Positions 43,313 through 54,473 are shown, numbered from the stretch's first letter. The stretch is DNA of 64,000 bases from Bicyclus anynana (GCF_947172395.1 NC_069105.1:13103971-13167970), one strand, 5' to 3'. Made by a program: numbers and translations. The notes: a model not told the origin generated them from the sequence alone.

Positions 43313-43603
43313 TTTTTATAAAATGACGAAGGTCTGGGTAACACAGGCGCCTACTCCAACAGCACTTTTAGGTCAGTTTTGGATCGCAATAAATTCCGTT
43401 CCAAAATGGCTTCCACAAATTTTCGCGGTCTCTCCGTTTCGCAACTGTAATATTTTGTGTTTGTTTACTGTATCGGACTATAACAAATGAGTTGTTGCAG
43501 GCTTAGATGAATCATTTTATTGGTTTCGTTTGGACATGGTTATGACTAGAAAGTTTATTTCTTCCATACGAAAATACGTTTTACGCTTAAGTTATCTAAT
43601 ACT

Positions 43604-43680
43604 ACGGACGCCCGTGACTTCGTAGAATCTAGTTTTTTACAAATCCTTTGGGAGTAATGGATTTTTCCGGGATGAAAAGT
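43604..43680 (-). mobile_element. Hel-A 3' fragment
   Basis: ACGGACGCCCGTGACTTCGT, TTTTTTACAAATCC and GGATTTTTCCGGGATGAAAA. Confidence 0.6.
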
Positions 43681-44345
43681 TCTCAATTCGGTCGGTATTT
43701 TTTTTTTATGTATGTACACCGATTACTCAAAGACGCCTGGACCGATTTCAAAAATTCTTTTTTTGTTTATAACGGTACAGTCCCCATTTGGTCCCATTGC
43801 CATCATGTCAAGATCTGATGATGGAATCCTGGAGAAATTGAAGAGAACTTTCGAAAATTATATGGGTGTCTAGTGTGGTCGTATACTTTTCTATTTAGTA
43901 CTTTTAAGCACTACAATTTCATGAAGGTTTAAAATCGATCTGATGATGGAGCCATAAAACAGACGAGGGAACTCCTCGGCGATTTACAGCAGTTACCTTG
44001 TGTTTGGGCTTGATTAATTTGTATTAATGAGAACTTTCCATATAGATAGGTTGTGACTGTTAGGGGTTTGGTGATGAAGACCAAGGACAATTAAAGGAAC
44101 TCCTTAACAGTTTACAGTGACTACCTTGTGTTTGGCCTTGATTAATTCGTATTGCTGAGAACTTTTCTACCTAGATGAGTTGTGTCTGTTATTAGAGGTT
44201 AGATGATGAAGACCAAGGTCAATTAAGGGAACCCCTTAACGGTTTACGGTAGCTACCTTGTGCTTGGGCTTGATAAATTTGTATTGCTGAGAATTTTGAA
44301 GATGGGTTGTGACTGTCATTAGGGGTCTGATGTATTCGTTTGAGA
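43681..44345 (+). repeat. Dispersed repeat G with three internal 130-bp units
   Basis: It starts TCTCAATTCGGTCGGTATTT and ACCGATTACTCAAAGACGCC. From 43930 three units follow, with TACCTTGTG at 43994, 44122 and 44254, a period of about 130 bp. Further G copies are at 50.06, 54.47 and 63.48 kb. Confidence 0.7.
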
Positions 44346-45271
44346 TGAAATTTTACACTAAAAATGTAAAACTATCTTATAGCTTTAGATTTTGCAGACA
44401 GTGTTGTTTCATGTGGTCCTGTCAGAAATGGCTTGAATTAATACATCACCAGCTTAGCACCGCCTTCATACTGATCAGCAGGTAGAACATGTTATGATGT
44501 TATTTTTCACTTTTCAGTTTAGTGGGTACGTTTTTAGGTTTTGAAATCGGTTGTATTTTTTTTATTAAAATTTTTATTATTACTTATAAGTCACGAATGA
44601 AGCTGAATAGATTAGAGTTTTATATTCAGAAATCAGACTTAACGTTCTTATTATAAAATCATATAACGCTATCTCTCAAACCAGAGGCTGGATAACGCAA
44701 AGAAAAGTATAATTAGTAAAAAAACAAAGTATATAAAAATAAACTCTGAAAAAACAAGCTTTTCCCTGTATCAAAATTGTTTTTATACTAATATTCTATA
44801 ACTTTCTGTGAATGATTTCTTTAGTCCTATTTTGTTACCCTGACATTTTATTTTGTTGACAAAAAAAAACATTCATTAATATTCATTCACAATACAAATA
44901 ATTTCGAAAAACTTTTATGTAAGGCCTGTGCTTTCACCCAATCAACGAAATATTAACAATATTCAAATAAGAAAATGGGCATAATATTCAAATTGTAACG
45001 AAAAAAAGACTACGTATAATTCATTGTCTACTTTAGCAGCCAAAATTCTCTTTGTAAGTTTCTGACAAAGGCTTCATCCCCAAGGTTTGTTCGGACTGAA
45101 AAGTTACTTTGCTTATTCGAGAACTTCAGAATTTACAGTATTTGCCACAAAGAGATCTGTTGGACTAATAAATTGGAATGATTTCTTTACAAATTCTTAA
45201 GGTGGTTTTCATGCTTATGAGTCATTATTTTAGGCATATTTTGTTTGACTTTCGTAAACCTATTGTTTGGT
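44346..45271. other. AT-rich stretch without supported features
   Basis: No protein-like frame, tRNA box or terminal repeat found. Confidence 0.45.
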
Positions 45272-45417
45272 TTGAGCCAGTGGATATGACTTCTGCCTCC
45301 GATTCCAGAGGTTGTAGATTCGAATGGGCATACACCTCCAACTTTTCAGTTATGTGCATTTAAGAAATTAAATATCACGTGTCTCAAACGGTTAAGGAAA
45401 AACATCGAGAGGTCAGG
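45272..45417 (+). mobile_element. SINE-1, 3'-truncated
   Basis: GAGCCAGTGGATATGACTTC, B box AGATTCGAAT, and body up to GGAAAAACATCGAGAGG; then unrelated sequence. Confidence 0.85.
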
Positions 45418-45600
45418 TCTCCACAGTGAGGAACCTCATAATACTCGCCGTTTCAAGAATCACTGCCTTCAGTGAAATTTTCTTAACGTGTTGGTCGAAG
45501 CTTTTCGCTTCACGACCACTGACTTAAACAACTATCGGAACAACAATAGTTGATTCAACATTCCAAATGGCGGTAATCTCGTGAGCAAGGTCCAAGTATT

Positions 45601-45910
45601 TTAAAGAAAGAAAGAAAGAAAGATCTTTATTTTTAAGTAATGCCACATATCACATTAAATCTAAATTATAACATATTATGGCTTAACTGTCCACTCAAAT
45701 AGTGGAGCACTAAAGAATGCCCTGTAATATGTGGCACAACCTAGAAAAAGGCCCCAACTCAGCATTTTGCCGCATACTTTCAATAAAAAAAGTATGCAGC
45801 ACTGATTTTCAGTTAGGACCCAGTTCAGGTGCCGCCACGCACACAGTTCAACACTTTACGTAAACTATTAAATACAATTATTAAGAACTAATTAAAACTA
45901 ACTAGGTAGA
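45601..45910 (-). mobile_element. Probable LINE 3' UTR with (CTTT)n tail
   Basis: AAAGAAAGAAAGAAAGAAAG then ATCTTTATTTTTAAGT is the usual look of a reversed retroelement 3' end. The 300 bases after it include TATGTGGCACAACCTAG and GCACTGATTTTCAGTTAGG. No ORF part is recognised. Confidence 0.4.
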
Positions 45911-46018
45911 CACATTGATTTAAAAAAAAAAACAGAAAACTTAAACGATGAAAAACAAAATTAATGATACAAATAAAAATTACCTGCAATATAATTATGT
46001 ATACTTTTTTTTTTTTTT

Positions 46019-46071
46019 GATACTTTTATGGAAAAATATTATTTTGATACTTTTATGGAAAAATATTATTA
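46019..46071. repeat. 27-bp tandem duplication
   Basis: GATACTTTTATGGAAAAATA plus TTATTTT occurs twice in a row after a poly-T run. Confidence 0.9.
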
Positions 46072-46468
46072 TGAATTCTTAAATTAGTCTAATTGAAAAT
46101 TGAACTTAGTTCAATCCACTCTCCCGGTTAATAAGACAACCAATCAAGACACTAGAGATGCCATCAAAAAAATATAAACGTCCATAACACACATTTTACT
46201 CGTATATCTGCTAACGTATTCGTAAATCTCTCTCATTCACAGGAAACCGTACGCTACGGTACTTCAGGCAGCATAAATTGTACGTTTTTTGTACCTGCTT
46301 AATGGTACTCGTTATAAAAACTGTATTTGACAGGGAAGTATCATTAACGAGCTTTGAATATATATTCTATATATCTATTACAACATGTATCTCATACATA
46401 TTCATACAAATATTGATTTTATTCAATACGAGTATCCAAAGCTGCTTTAACAGCATCTTACCGAATTA

Positions 46469-46609
46469 GCCTTAATAGCTCAACGGTTAGAGCGGTTGGA
46501 CACATCACCGAGGGGTGGTGGTTCGATCCCCGCCCCGTTGGTCTATTGTCGTGCCCACTCCTAATACAGTATTTCCCGACTAGTTGGAGGGGAATGGGAA
46601 TATTGGTCT
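46469..46609 (+). mobile_element. SINE-3, full-length
   Basis: GCCTTAATAGCTCAACGGTT (A box), GGTTCGATCCCCGCCCCG (B box), TAGTTGGAGGGGAATGGGAA. Best copy of the family here. Confidence 0.9.
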
Positions 46610-46654
46610 GATTATAAAAAATATGGTAAATATTCTTTTAAAAAAAAAAATTGG

Positions 46655-46910
46655 AAAAAGGGGAGTGTTAATCGATTGCCAAGGCATTTCTTAACCCTAC
46701 GTCCATTGGTTACTAGTCTTGGATTTTGCTCGGAGTTTTTCCCTCTGCCACGCGATCGACCCGGCACCCGCACAGTGAATCTATGATCTCAAAACTTGAA
46801 AGACCTTTAAACCTGAAATAAAAGCTATGTGATCTAACAAAATATATAGTTAGTTTAGGTAGTTTATAGTTAGTAGATGTTAGTCCGCTAAGAACGGATT
46901 TTTCGTCGTT
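46655..46910 (+). repeat. K-like fragment followed by Hel-I fragment
   Basis: AAAGGGGAGTGTTAATCG...TTCTTAACCCTAC resembles the middle of repeat K. From about 46845, TTTAGGTAGTTTATAGTTAG and GCTAAGAACGGATTTT belong to Hel-I. Confidence 0.4.
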
Positions 46911-46911
46911 G

Positions 46912-47241
46912 TCGTTATCAACCCATATTCGGCTCACTACTGAGCTCGAGTCTCCTCTCAGAATGAGAGGGGTTAGGCCAATAGTCCACCACGCTGGCCC
47001 AATACGGATTAGCAGACGTCACACATGCAGAGAATTAAGAAATTCTCTAGTGTGCAGGTTTCCTCACGATGTTTTCCTTCACCGATTGAGACACGTGATA
47101 TTTAATTTCTTAAAATGCACACAACTGAAAAGTTAGAGGTGCATGCCCCGGACCGGATTCGAACCAACCTTCCGAAATCGGAGGCAGAGGTCATATCCAC
47201 CGGGCTATCTTGACAAGGTCAAGTGATAGCCCAGTGGATTT
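46912..47241 (-). mobile_element. SINE-1, full-length, with fold-back head
   Basis: The minus strand holds the complete SINE from tail (TTATCAACCC at 46917) to the A box (CCGGGCTATC). It is followed by TTGACAAGGTCAA, then plus-strand GTGATAGCCCAGTGGATTTT. The head start is thus present twice in opposite directions around a small hairpin. Confidence 0.88.
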
Positions 47242-47362
47242 TTCCGACAGGGCCGAATTAAGGAGGTTAAACGGCGGACATAGTCGCGTGTGTTTGCAAG
47301 AGGATAAAGCAAACATTTTAAGCCTATGTTTGAGTTCATTAATTTGTTATATTAAAATTTTC

Positions 47363-47494
47363 CAGTTTCATCATAATCGGGGTCTGAATCGGCCTAAACA
47401 AATGCTGGATTCGAAAACTTTACGGAACAAATTTGACCCGGAGCTTAGAGAAAGTGGTTTAACTATGAATCCCGAGGTTATCATCGCAAATTAA
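47363..47494 (+). CDS. Possible terminal exon, unrecognised
   Basis: After an acceptor-like AAATTTTCCAG the frame runs FHHNRGLNRPKQMLDSKTLR, NKFDPELRESGLTMNPEVII, AN and stops at 47492-47494. Composition is somewhat richer in GC than the flanks. No family recognised and no second exon seen; it may be chance or repeat-derived. Confidence 0.2.
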   Translation, partial: QFHHNRGLNRPKQMLDSKTLRNKFDPELRESGLTMNPEVIIAN

Positions 47495-47594
47495 TTAAGC
47501 TTTGAACTCATATCTATTCACTCAGAGTGTAAGGGTAGAGGGAAATTGTTGTAAAGATCAATTACCAAGTTGCATAGAATTAAATTATGGTAGA

Positions 47595-47786
47595 CTAGCT
47601 GACGCCGTGCGGTTTCACCCGCGTGGTTCCCGTTCCCATTAGAACACAGGAATAATATATAGCTTATAGCCTTCCTCGATTAATGGGCTATCTAACACTG
47701 AAAGAGTTTTTAAAATCGGACCAGTAGTTCCTGAGATTAGCGCGTTCAAACAAACAAACTCTTCAGCTTAATAATATTAGTATAGA
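47595..47786 (-). mobile_element. Helitron-like Hel-B, complete
   Basis: Minus strand TCTATACTAATATTATTAAG to GTGAAACCGCACGG and CTAG, between A (47594) and T (47787). The best of the Hel-B copies at the 3' end. Confidence 0.87.
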
Positions 47787-47788
47787 TG

Positions 47789-48068
47789 AGCCGTGATAGC
47801 CCAGAGGATATGACCCCTGCCTCCAATTCCTGAGGGTGTGGGTTCGAATACGGTCCGGAGAATGCACTTCCAATTTTTGAGTTGTGTGCATTTTAAGAAA
47901 TTAAATATCACGTGTCTCAAACGGCGAAGGAAATCTACATACCAGAGAATTTTCTTAATTTTCTGCGTTGGTGAAGTCTGCCAATTGGGCCTGCGTGGTG
48001 GACTATTGGCCTAACCCCTCTCATTCTGAGAGGAGACTCGAGCTCAGCAATGAGCCGAATATTGTCGT
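47789..48068 (+). mobile_element. SINE-1
   Basis: It starts 2 bp after the Hel-B end: AGCCGTGATAGCCCAGAGGA, B box GGTTCGAATACGG, and body with a 14-bp loss at CATCGTGAGGAAACC. It ends GAGCCGAATATTG without a GATGA tail, where reversed SINE-2 follows. Confidence 0.9.
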
Positions 48069-48074
48069 TGTAAT

Positions 48075-48243
48075 ACACGACGTCATACCGGAACGCTGAA
48101 TCGCTTGGCGGTACGTCTTTGCTGGTAGGGTTGTAGCCTCCCACCAGCCAGATCTGAACCAATTAGGAAAACCTTAATCGGCCCAGCCGGGGATCAAACC
48201 CGTCTTGTAAATTCACCTCGCGTACCACTGCGCCACGGAGGCC
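48075..48243 (-). mobile_element. SINE-2, 3'-truncated
   Basis: Minus-strand head (GGCCTCCGTGGCGCAGTGGT, B box decayed to GTTTGATCCCCGG) to GATTCAGCGTTCCGGTATGA. The 3' half is missing. Confidence 0.85.
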
Positions 48244-48612
48244 GTAAAAAGTAGTGAAAATCTAGCTTCAATAGGAAAATTCTTAACAAATACTTTACCT
48301 ATTCAAGCCAAGTCTCCTATAATCTTGATGTCCCTATAATTTGTCACTCAAAAGTTCCATTGCCTTTTCTATCCAGACTTGTATTCATGAAAATATGTCG
48401 AATAAAAGCAGCCTTTGGTTAAGAGAAAAATAAATCTCGCAACAACAACGTAGAGCTTCCTATTTTTGTATACTTAAATTTTGCTTACTACTGGAATCGT
48501 AAATCTGTCGTATGGAAGGAAAGGAAAGAAGATATAGTACTTGGGTAGAGGAAGAAGATATTTATTCATGTCCAATGTCCATACTTCTAAAACTTTGCCA
48601 CAATCAGACTAT

Positions 48613-48852
48613 TCAGACTAATGTTTTAGAGGTGAAAGTTTGTATGTGTGTGTGAGTTTGTGTGTGAGTGTGTATGTTTGTTTTAGCGCTAAAGCTACTG
48701 AAGCGATTTGGCTAAAATTTTAAATTGAAATACGAGTAGATTTTACTCTGGATGAACACATAGGCTACTTTTCATCCCGTAAAAAACTATAGTTCCTGCG
48801 GGATTTGTAAAAAACTAAATTCCACGCAGACGAAGTCGCGGACGTCCGCTAG
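48613..48852 (+). mobile_element. Helitron-like Hel-A, complete
   Basis: TC start (TCAGACTAATGTTTTAGAGG), (TGTGTG)n-like array, CTACTGAAGCGATTTGGCTA, GACGAAGTCGCGGACGTC hairpin, CTAG, then T. Confidence 0.85.
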
Positions 48853-48904
48853 TTTTAATATAAACGTTCTTTCTCTATTTCAAAAAGGTTGTGATAATCC
48901 ATCA

Positions 48905-49110
48905 GAGCTGAACGAGTTGCGAAGCTGATGTGGCAATGGGCCGATTGCCTAAGTGCTGAAATGGCGACCCTGCACTAGAAAGCGCAAGTTAGTCGACCCC
49001 CCACCAGGTAGACTGACGACATCAAGCTAGTCGCAGGGATTCGCTGGATGCAGGATTGCCTACAAAAGGACTATGTCCTGCAGTGGACGTCTATCGGCTG
49101 ATATGATGAT
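48905..49110 (+). mobile_element. RTE LINE 3' end, internally deleted
   Basis: From AACGAGTTGCGAAGCTGATG with the HIVRRADGRWG codons missing, through GACCCCCCACCAGGTAGACT to GGCTGATATGATGAT. Confidence 0.88.
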
Positions 49111-49439
49111 AAATCCCCCAGAGCCGATTTCTAAATATTATAGGTTCAAAAAGAAAATGAGAAAATTCAAAGAAAATAAATGTAAAGTCAAAACAGCTAC
49201 TGTATCCACTGCATGCTTGTTTGAATTGCTTATTAGGATAATGTAGACTTCTGTAGCTATGCGATAGTTTACAAATCCTATCATGACATTCTAACAGCAA
49301 GCTAGCTGCTTATACCGTAGTGACGTGCCATATAATTATGTAACTTTTAATTCAAACTGTCGTGAGTGTTATTCATAATAATTAATTAAGAGACACGGCT
49401 AAAACTTACGTATACAACGTCGGAGTATGCCCGACTAGT

Positions 49440-49506
49440 TTTTTTTTTTTTTATTCTTTACAACTTAGCCCTTGACTACAATCTCACCTGATGGTAAGTG
49501 ATGATG
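49440..49506 (-). mobile_element. SINE-2 3' end inside element H
   Basis: Poly-T, then ACAACTTAGCCCTTGACTAC and ATCTCACCTGATGGTAAGTG: only the last 55 bases of SINE-2, a strongly 5'-truncated insertion. Confidence 0.85.
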
Positions 49507-49519
49507 TTTCGAACCCATG

Positions 49520-49573
49520 CGGGGCGGGGGGCGGATGAGTCCGACATCTCTTACCGTTGAGCTATTGAGGCTT
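49520..49573 (-). mobile_element. SINE-3 head fragment
   Basis: GCCTCAATAGCTCAACGGTA on the minus strand with GATGTCGGACTCATCCGCC, then loss of the B box. Confidence 0.7.
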
Positions 49574-49930
49574 ATTACAATGAAAAGCTTGGAAATGAAA
49601 TGTTTGGCCACTTAAATTAACTTAAGGCTGAGTTTGTTGTGGGTTCTTCTCGGACTAAGGCGCATTTGGAAACCCTCCTAAATTAATTTTAAGTTTTCGA
49701 CTAATTATTATAACCATTATTTTATAATATTAATACCTGACATTTCCAAAGTGCTTGTAAACTAAGCCTAATTGAAATAAATGAATGTTGACTATCGACT
49801 ATTGACTAAGGACCCCGTATGTGTTCGAAAGTATTCGGGCATACTCCGACGTTATATCACGTAATTTTTAGTCGTGTTTCATAATTATTTACTTTTAATT
49901 GCCTACTCCAATGCTTTTTATGATTTCGTA

Positions 49931-50056
49931 ACCTAAAAAGGAAAAAAGGGAACCCTCATAAGATCACTTTGTTGTCCGTCTGTCTGTCTATCAAGACCCT
50001 TTACATTAGGGACGTGTGGAAGTACCTCTTAATTAATTCTATGAAATGACATTTTT
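49931..50056 (-). mobile_element. AGGGTTCCC repeat fragment
   Basis: CCTAAAAAGGAAAAAAGGGAACCC then TTGTTGTCCGTCTGTCTGTC; related in its end motif to the 35.95 kb repeat. Confidence 0.4.
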
Positions 50057-50275
50057 AACCGACTTGAAAAAAAGTAGGAAATTCTCAATTTGACGCGGTT
50101 GTTACCTCATAACTTCGTCATTTATCAACCAAATTTGAAAATTCTTTTTTCGTATGAAAGAATATACTTCCAGATTGGTTCAATTTAATTTTTATGAAAA
50201 TCGGTTAAGTAATTTTGGGTTAAAATCAAAATAACCTTTATAAGTCTTTGATGTCGGTTTCATTTTTATGTTAAA
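50057..50275 (+). repeat. Dispersed repeat G-like
   Basis: TTAACCGACTTGAAAAAAAG, AATTCTCAATTTGACGCGG and AAAATTCTTTTTTCGTATGA. It shares the start with the 63.48-kb copy and then differs. Confidence 0.5.
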
Positions 50276-50530
50276 AAGATTATTACTGTTAATTTTATAT
50301 TCTTAGATAGAGGGTTTCGAAGTTAGTACTTAGTGAGTTTTATAATATACTACACATGTGCGTAAGGCTTACTTTATAAACCCGTAAATACTTTATAAAA
50401 ATATATATTACTTTATAATACATTTTGTTGTTATTATATTGTAAGTCTTCTATTTTGTTATATTCAGTCATTAAAGGAGTTTATTTCAATCATTAAAACA
50501 AAGGAGAGTAAAACTAAATTGATTTTATTG

Positions 50531-50741
50531 ACCGTCCGCGGGAAATTTAGTTTTTCACAAATACCTCGGGAACCATGGATTTTTCCGGGATTAAAATTAG
50601 CTTATGTTTTAATCCAAAGTAAAATGCGTTTTCATTCCAAATTTCAGCCAAATCGGTTCCATAGTTGCGGCATTAATGAGTAACAAACATCCAAACAAAT
50701 ATCCATACAAACTTTCGCGTTGATAATATTAGTAGGATAAG
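50531..50741 (-). mobile_element. Helitron-like Hel-A, 3' end lost
   Basis: Minus strand TCCTACTAATATTATCAACG, GTTTGGATGTTTGTTACTCA, ATCCATGGTTCCCGAGG, CCGCGGACGG. Right of it a 22-bp block (GTAGGATAAGTAGGATACATACT) occurs twice at 50733 and 50771. Confidence 0.75.
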
Positions 50742-50987
50742 TAGGATACATACTTGCGTATGGTATAGTATAGTAGGATAAGTAGGATACATACTGGCAT
50801 AAGAAAGTACATTTTATCGATGTCGACATTTGCGTTTTTCAATCACTATCTATAAGCTGCTACCTACAGAGAACTGAGAGTAACAGTATTACATTTACAA
50901 AGTAATCCTATCCTAACAAAACATCAATGAAAAATAGAAGTGCGGTTAGAAACTTTCAGGACTTTAGAATTAACGGATATTCGTTCG

Positions 50988-51284
50988 TTATCAACCCGTA
51001 TTCCGCTCACTGCTGAGCTCAAGTCTCCTCTCAGGATGAGAAGGGTTAGGCCAATAGTCCACCACGCTGGCCCAATACAAATTGGCAGACTTCACAGACG
51101 CAGAGAATTAAAAAAAATCTCTGTTATGCAGGTTTCCTAATGATGTTTTTCCTTCACTGTTTGGAACATGTGATACTTAATTTCTTAAAATGCACACAAC
51201 TGAAAAGTTGGAGGTGCATGCCCCCGACCGGAATCAAACCCACACCCTCTGTATTCGGAGGCAGAGGTCATATCCACTGGGCTT
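50988..51284 (-). mobile_element. SINE-1, full-length
   Basis: Minus strand from AGCCCAGTGGATATGACCTC to AGCGGAATACGGGTTGATAA; the body is well preserved and the B box reads GTTTGATTCC. Confidence 0.92.
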
Positions 51285-51471
51285 TAATATCCATATAAAG
51301 ATTTATTTATAAATTTTATTTTCTTGCCCATTGTGGTATCAAACATGACTTTATTTTTTACGAAACAGTAATTTTTTTTACTAATATGTTATTGTTAGAG
51401 TTGCAACTTAGCGTTTGTATTAGGTATATAATTCAAAAGATTTTAAACTTATTTCGTGGTTGTTCATTATG

Positions 51472-51611
51472 AATATTATTTAAACGGGTACATACCACGA
51501 TAAAAAGACGAGATTTTTCGACGAGAGACGACGATCCATGCAACTGGGTCGAAATATCGACATTAGAAATCTGGTCGTTTTATCGTGGTATGTACCCGTT
51601 TAAATAATATT
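51472..51611. mobile_element. Fold-back MITE with about 40-bp inverted repeats
   Basis: ATTTAAACGGGTACATACCA and its exact complement TGGTATGTACCCGTTTAAAT, extended outward by AATATT and inward by CGATAAAA. The centre has CAACTGGGTCGAAATATCGA. A piece of the same centre is at 59681-59733. Confidence 0.88.
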
Positions 51612-52330
51612 ACGTTTTCAGAACTTGGTTGACATAATATTATAGTCTGTATAATTTAAGTATTTACAACGATAATCACTGAGTAACCTTATATTAAATT
51701 TATTTGAAAAAATACGGGTACTTTTAAATATGGAAATTTATAAAAACTTGAGCAACGAGGCCAGAGCGCCAGTCTGCTCGTGACCACGGCCGATGCAACA
51801 CTATCTAATAGAATAAGCCGATTAGATGTTAATCCCGCAAGCTGGTAGAAACTGGGGCAGGCATTACGAAATTAATATTTTAGGAACTTCGTGCTACATT
51901 ATAACATATCCTCGTTCTTGGAGATAATATATTTTGATAATGAGACTATAATAGAGGCAGATATTATAGGATACTAACGTAAAGATTATTCCAAAATTTT
52001 GTAAATTCTTTTTTTTTTTTTTATTGAACATGACGTGACGGTGAAGTCCGATGCTCGAATGAGAACTCGAATAACATTCCAAATTAGCTTCAATAAAAAA
52101 AAAACGGTATTTTTTTTTTAATTCTTTACAAGTTAATATTATTACTTTCGACATGATTCTAATAGTAAACTAATAATATTGTCGTGTGGTAGATAAAACT
52201 CATGGATCTTCATAAATAAACCTATTATCCCTCACCTTAACTCCTTTTTAAATCAAATGCTATTGAGACTTCTAGTAGTTTTGTTAATAAATTAATAGAA
52301 TTAACATGAATTTTGGATATAGTTTTATGT
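51612..52330. other. Stretch without supported gene
   Basis: AT-rich with two poly-T runs (52007-52022, 52110-52120), perhaps remnants of retroelement tails. No gene. Confidence 0.4.
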
Positions 52331-52332
52331 GA

Positions 52333-52663
52333 ATGGCACGACTTCTATGTGTCCAAAATTCCTCAGTGTCTGAAGACGAAAGTCTAGGAACAGTGCGTGT
52401 TGCCAGTGACGACGTCCTATGGATCTGAAACTTGCTCGCTAAGTATGAGCCTCATAAGAAGTCACATACTTCGAAGAGACGATGGACGTTGGGGTCCCAA
52501 GGTGCTGGAATGGCGACTTCGCATCGGGAAGCGCGGTGTTGGTCGACCCCCACTAGGTGGACCGAAGACATCAAACTGGTTGCAGGGAGCCACTGGATGC
52601 TGACGGCTGGCAACGAAACCGTGTCCAACAGTGGACGTCCATCGACTATTAATGATGATAATG
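52333..52663 (+). mobile_element. RTE LINE 3' end, subfamily variant
   Basis: From about residue 838 (KIPQCLKTK-like) with a stop in the next codons, a deletion after GLIRR, then WGPKVLEWR and GRPPTRWTEDIKLVAGSHWM. The wording GRPPTRWTEDI...WMLTA and CAACAGTGGACGTCC is closer to the 58-kb copy than to the 18-kb element. Confidence 0.88.
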
Positions 52664-52754
52664 AGATCCTAAAACACTCGAAATATACATATTCACTAGT
52701 AATATATACAAGAATATCTCGTAAAATAACGCTAACATTAAAATTGTTCCCGTA

Positions 52755-54390
52755 AGTTGTCAGTACTTAAAATTCTACAGAATTACAAATTGACGTACTA
52801 AGCGGTACACAGCGAGCCACTTTAAATGCACCATTAACTTGAGCGGTAGCACGTCTCCGTGATGAACGCTATGTCGGCGGTGGATATTCCGCGGTTATTC
52901 ACGTTGATGTATTGCTTGCCCTTATCTGCGGAATGCTACGTTTAATTAACACTACGAGCATACACTTTATGAGAACGGAATTGAAACTAAAACGTTACTT
53001 TTCAAGTATATTGATAATGTCTTGATCGGTGGTTGTTTTAGCAGAATTAAAAAGAGAATAGGTAAGTTTTCTCAAACTTTAATGCATTAATTGACAAGGA
53101 ATTGTATAATAAAAAAATTACGTTCCATGTCTATCGCTGAAATTAAAATGTCCAAAACGGTGATATGTACTTGTGATGAACGCTTTGTCGAGTTGTAAAG
53201 TTCTCTACAGAGTTACAAACTGACGTATTAAGCGGTACACACAGCGAGCCACTTTAAATGCACCAATTAACTCAAGCGGTGGCATGTCCCGGTGATGAAC
53301 GCTATGTCGACGGATATTGTACGGTTATTTACGTTGATGTATTGCTTGTCCTTATCTACAAAATGCTTGTGTTTAATTAACACTACGAGTATAAGTTTTA
53401 CGAGAACAGAATTGAAATTAAATAAGTAAGAGTTTCAGAGCTGATCGTTGTGTTTTATTACTAAAAAGTTTGAAATAAATGGAAAATAACCCTTCTTGCA
53501 GTCTGGTAAAAAAAAAATCAGGTTTGTATATAGTTATATAATTTTTTACAATTAGTTTGAGCATCGGCATGTTCTCATCAACGGTGGGTATTTTACTATT
53601 GTTTGCCATTATAAACACTACATAAGATCAGCATTAAAATATACCTACATAGATAATAAATAACAGTTTATACTAATCGGTGCATTGATTGCCAAAGCGT
53701 TGTAGATTTAAATAGTAAAACAATTAACTTTCAAGTTTATCGTATTTAGTGAACTTGAACGGTGAAACATTTTAGTAGTGAACGCTACGTCGGCGGTGAA
53801 TATTCCGCAGTTATTTACGCTGATGTATTGCTTGTCCTTATCTACGGAATGCTGAGTTTAATTAACACTACGAGCATACACTTTAACAGAACAGAATTGA
53901 AACTTTAAGAAGCAAGACTTAAAAGTGATCGATGTTTTTTATTGCTAAACAAATGCCAAATAGATGTAGCTATATTAATAAAACAATTTATTTTTCAAAT
54001 TTGTCTTTGTTATTTAACTATCGTGAACGGTGAAATATTTTAGTGATTAACGCTACGTCGGCGGTGAATATTCCGCGGTTATTAACGCTGATGTATTGCT
54101 TACCCTTATCTACGGAATGCTGAGTTTAATTAACACTACGAGCATACACTTTAACAGAACAGAATTGAAACTAAATAAGACTTTTAGATAAATTAATTGC
54201 TTAAAAGTAATTTAAAAAATATTGAAGTTCAGGTTTCTATGTCAGGTTAACTAGTGTGTTGGCATGTCCTCGAGATGAATGCGACGTCGGCGGCGAATTG
54301 ATATTTTCATTTCCCTTATCTGAGAAATGCTAATTTTAATTAACACAACGAATATACACTTTATAGGAACAAAGCATAGGACACCAAAAT
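52755..54390 (+). repeat. Five diverged units with paired arms
   Basis: The marker GAACGCTAYGTCG lies near 52864, 53297, 53780 and 54048, with a weaker fifth near 54277. Four units share ACGTTGATGTATTGCTTGnCC, CCTTATCT, GTTTAATTAACACTACGAG and AGAACnGAATTGAAA. In the best units ATTCCGC faces GCGGAAT or ACGGAAT about 40 bases later. Spacings of 433, 483, 268 and about 229 bp are unequal. There is also a partial sixth at 53157-53190. No ORF crosses the units. Confidence 0.8.
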
Positions 54391-54473
54391 ACTTACTCTT
54401 GAAATTAACTGGGGATACAAAAAGTTCAAAATCGGTCCATAAATGACGGAATTATCGCTGGACATACATAACA

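Larger units (their letters stand above)
49328..49893. mobile_element. Fold-back element H with nested SINEs
   Basis: The left arm (TTAATTAAGAGACACGGCTA, AACGTCGGAGTATGCCCGAC) and right arm (GGGCATACTCCGACGTTATA, TTTTTAGTCGTGTTTCATAA) are inverted copies about 430 bp apart. SINE-2 and SINE-3 pieces interrupt the left arm at ACTAGTT/TTTCGAACCCATGCGGGG. Confidence 0.7.
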
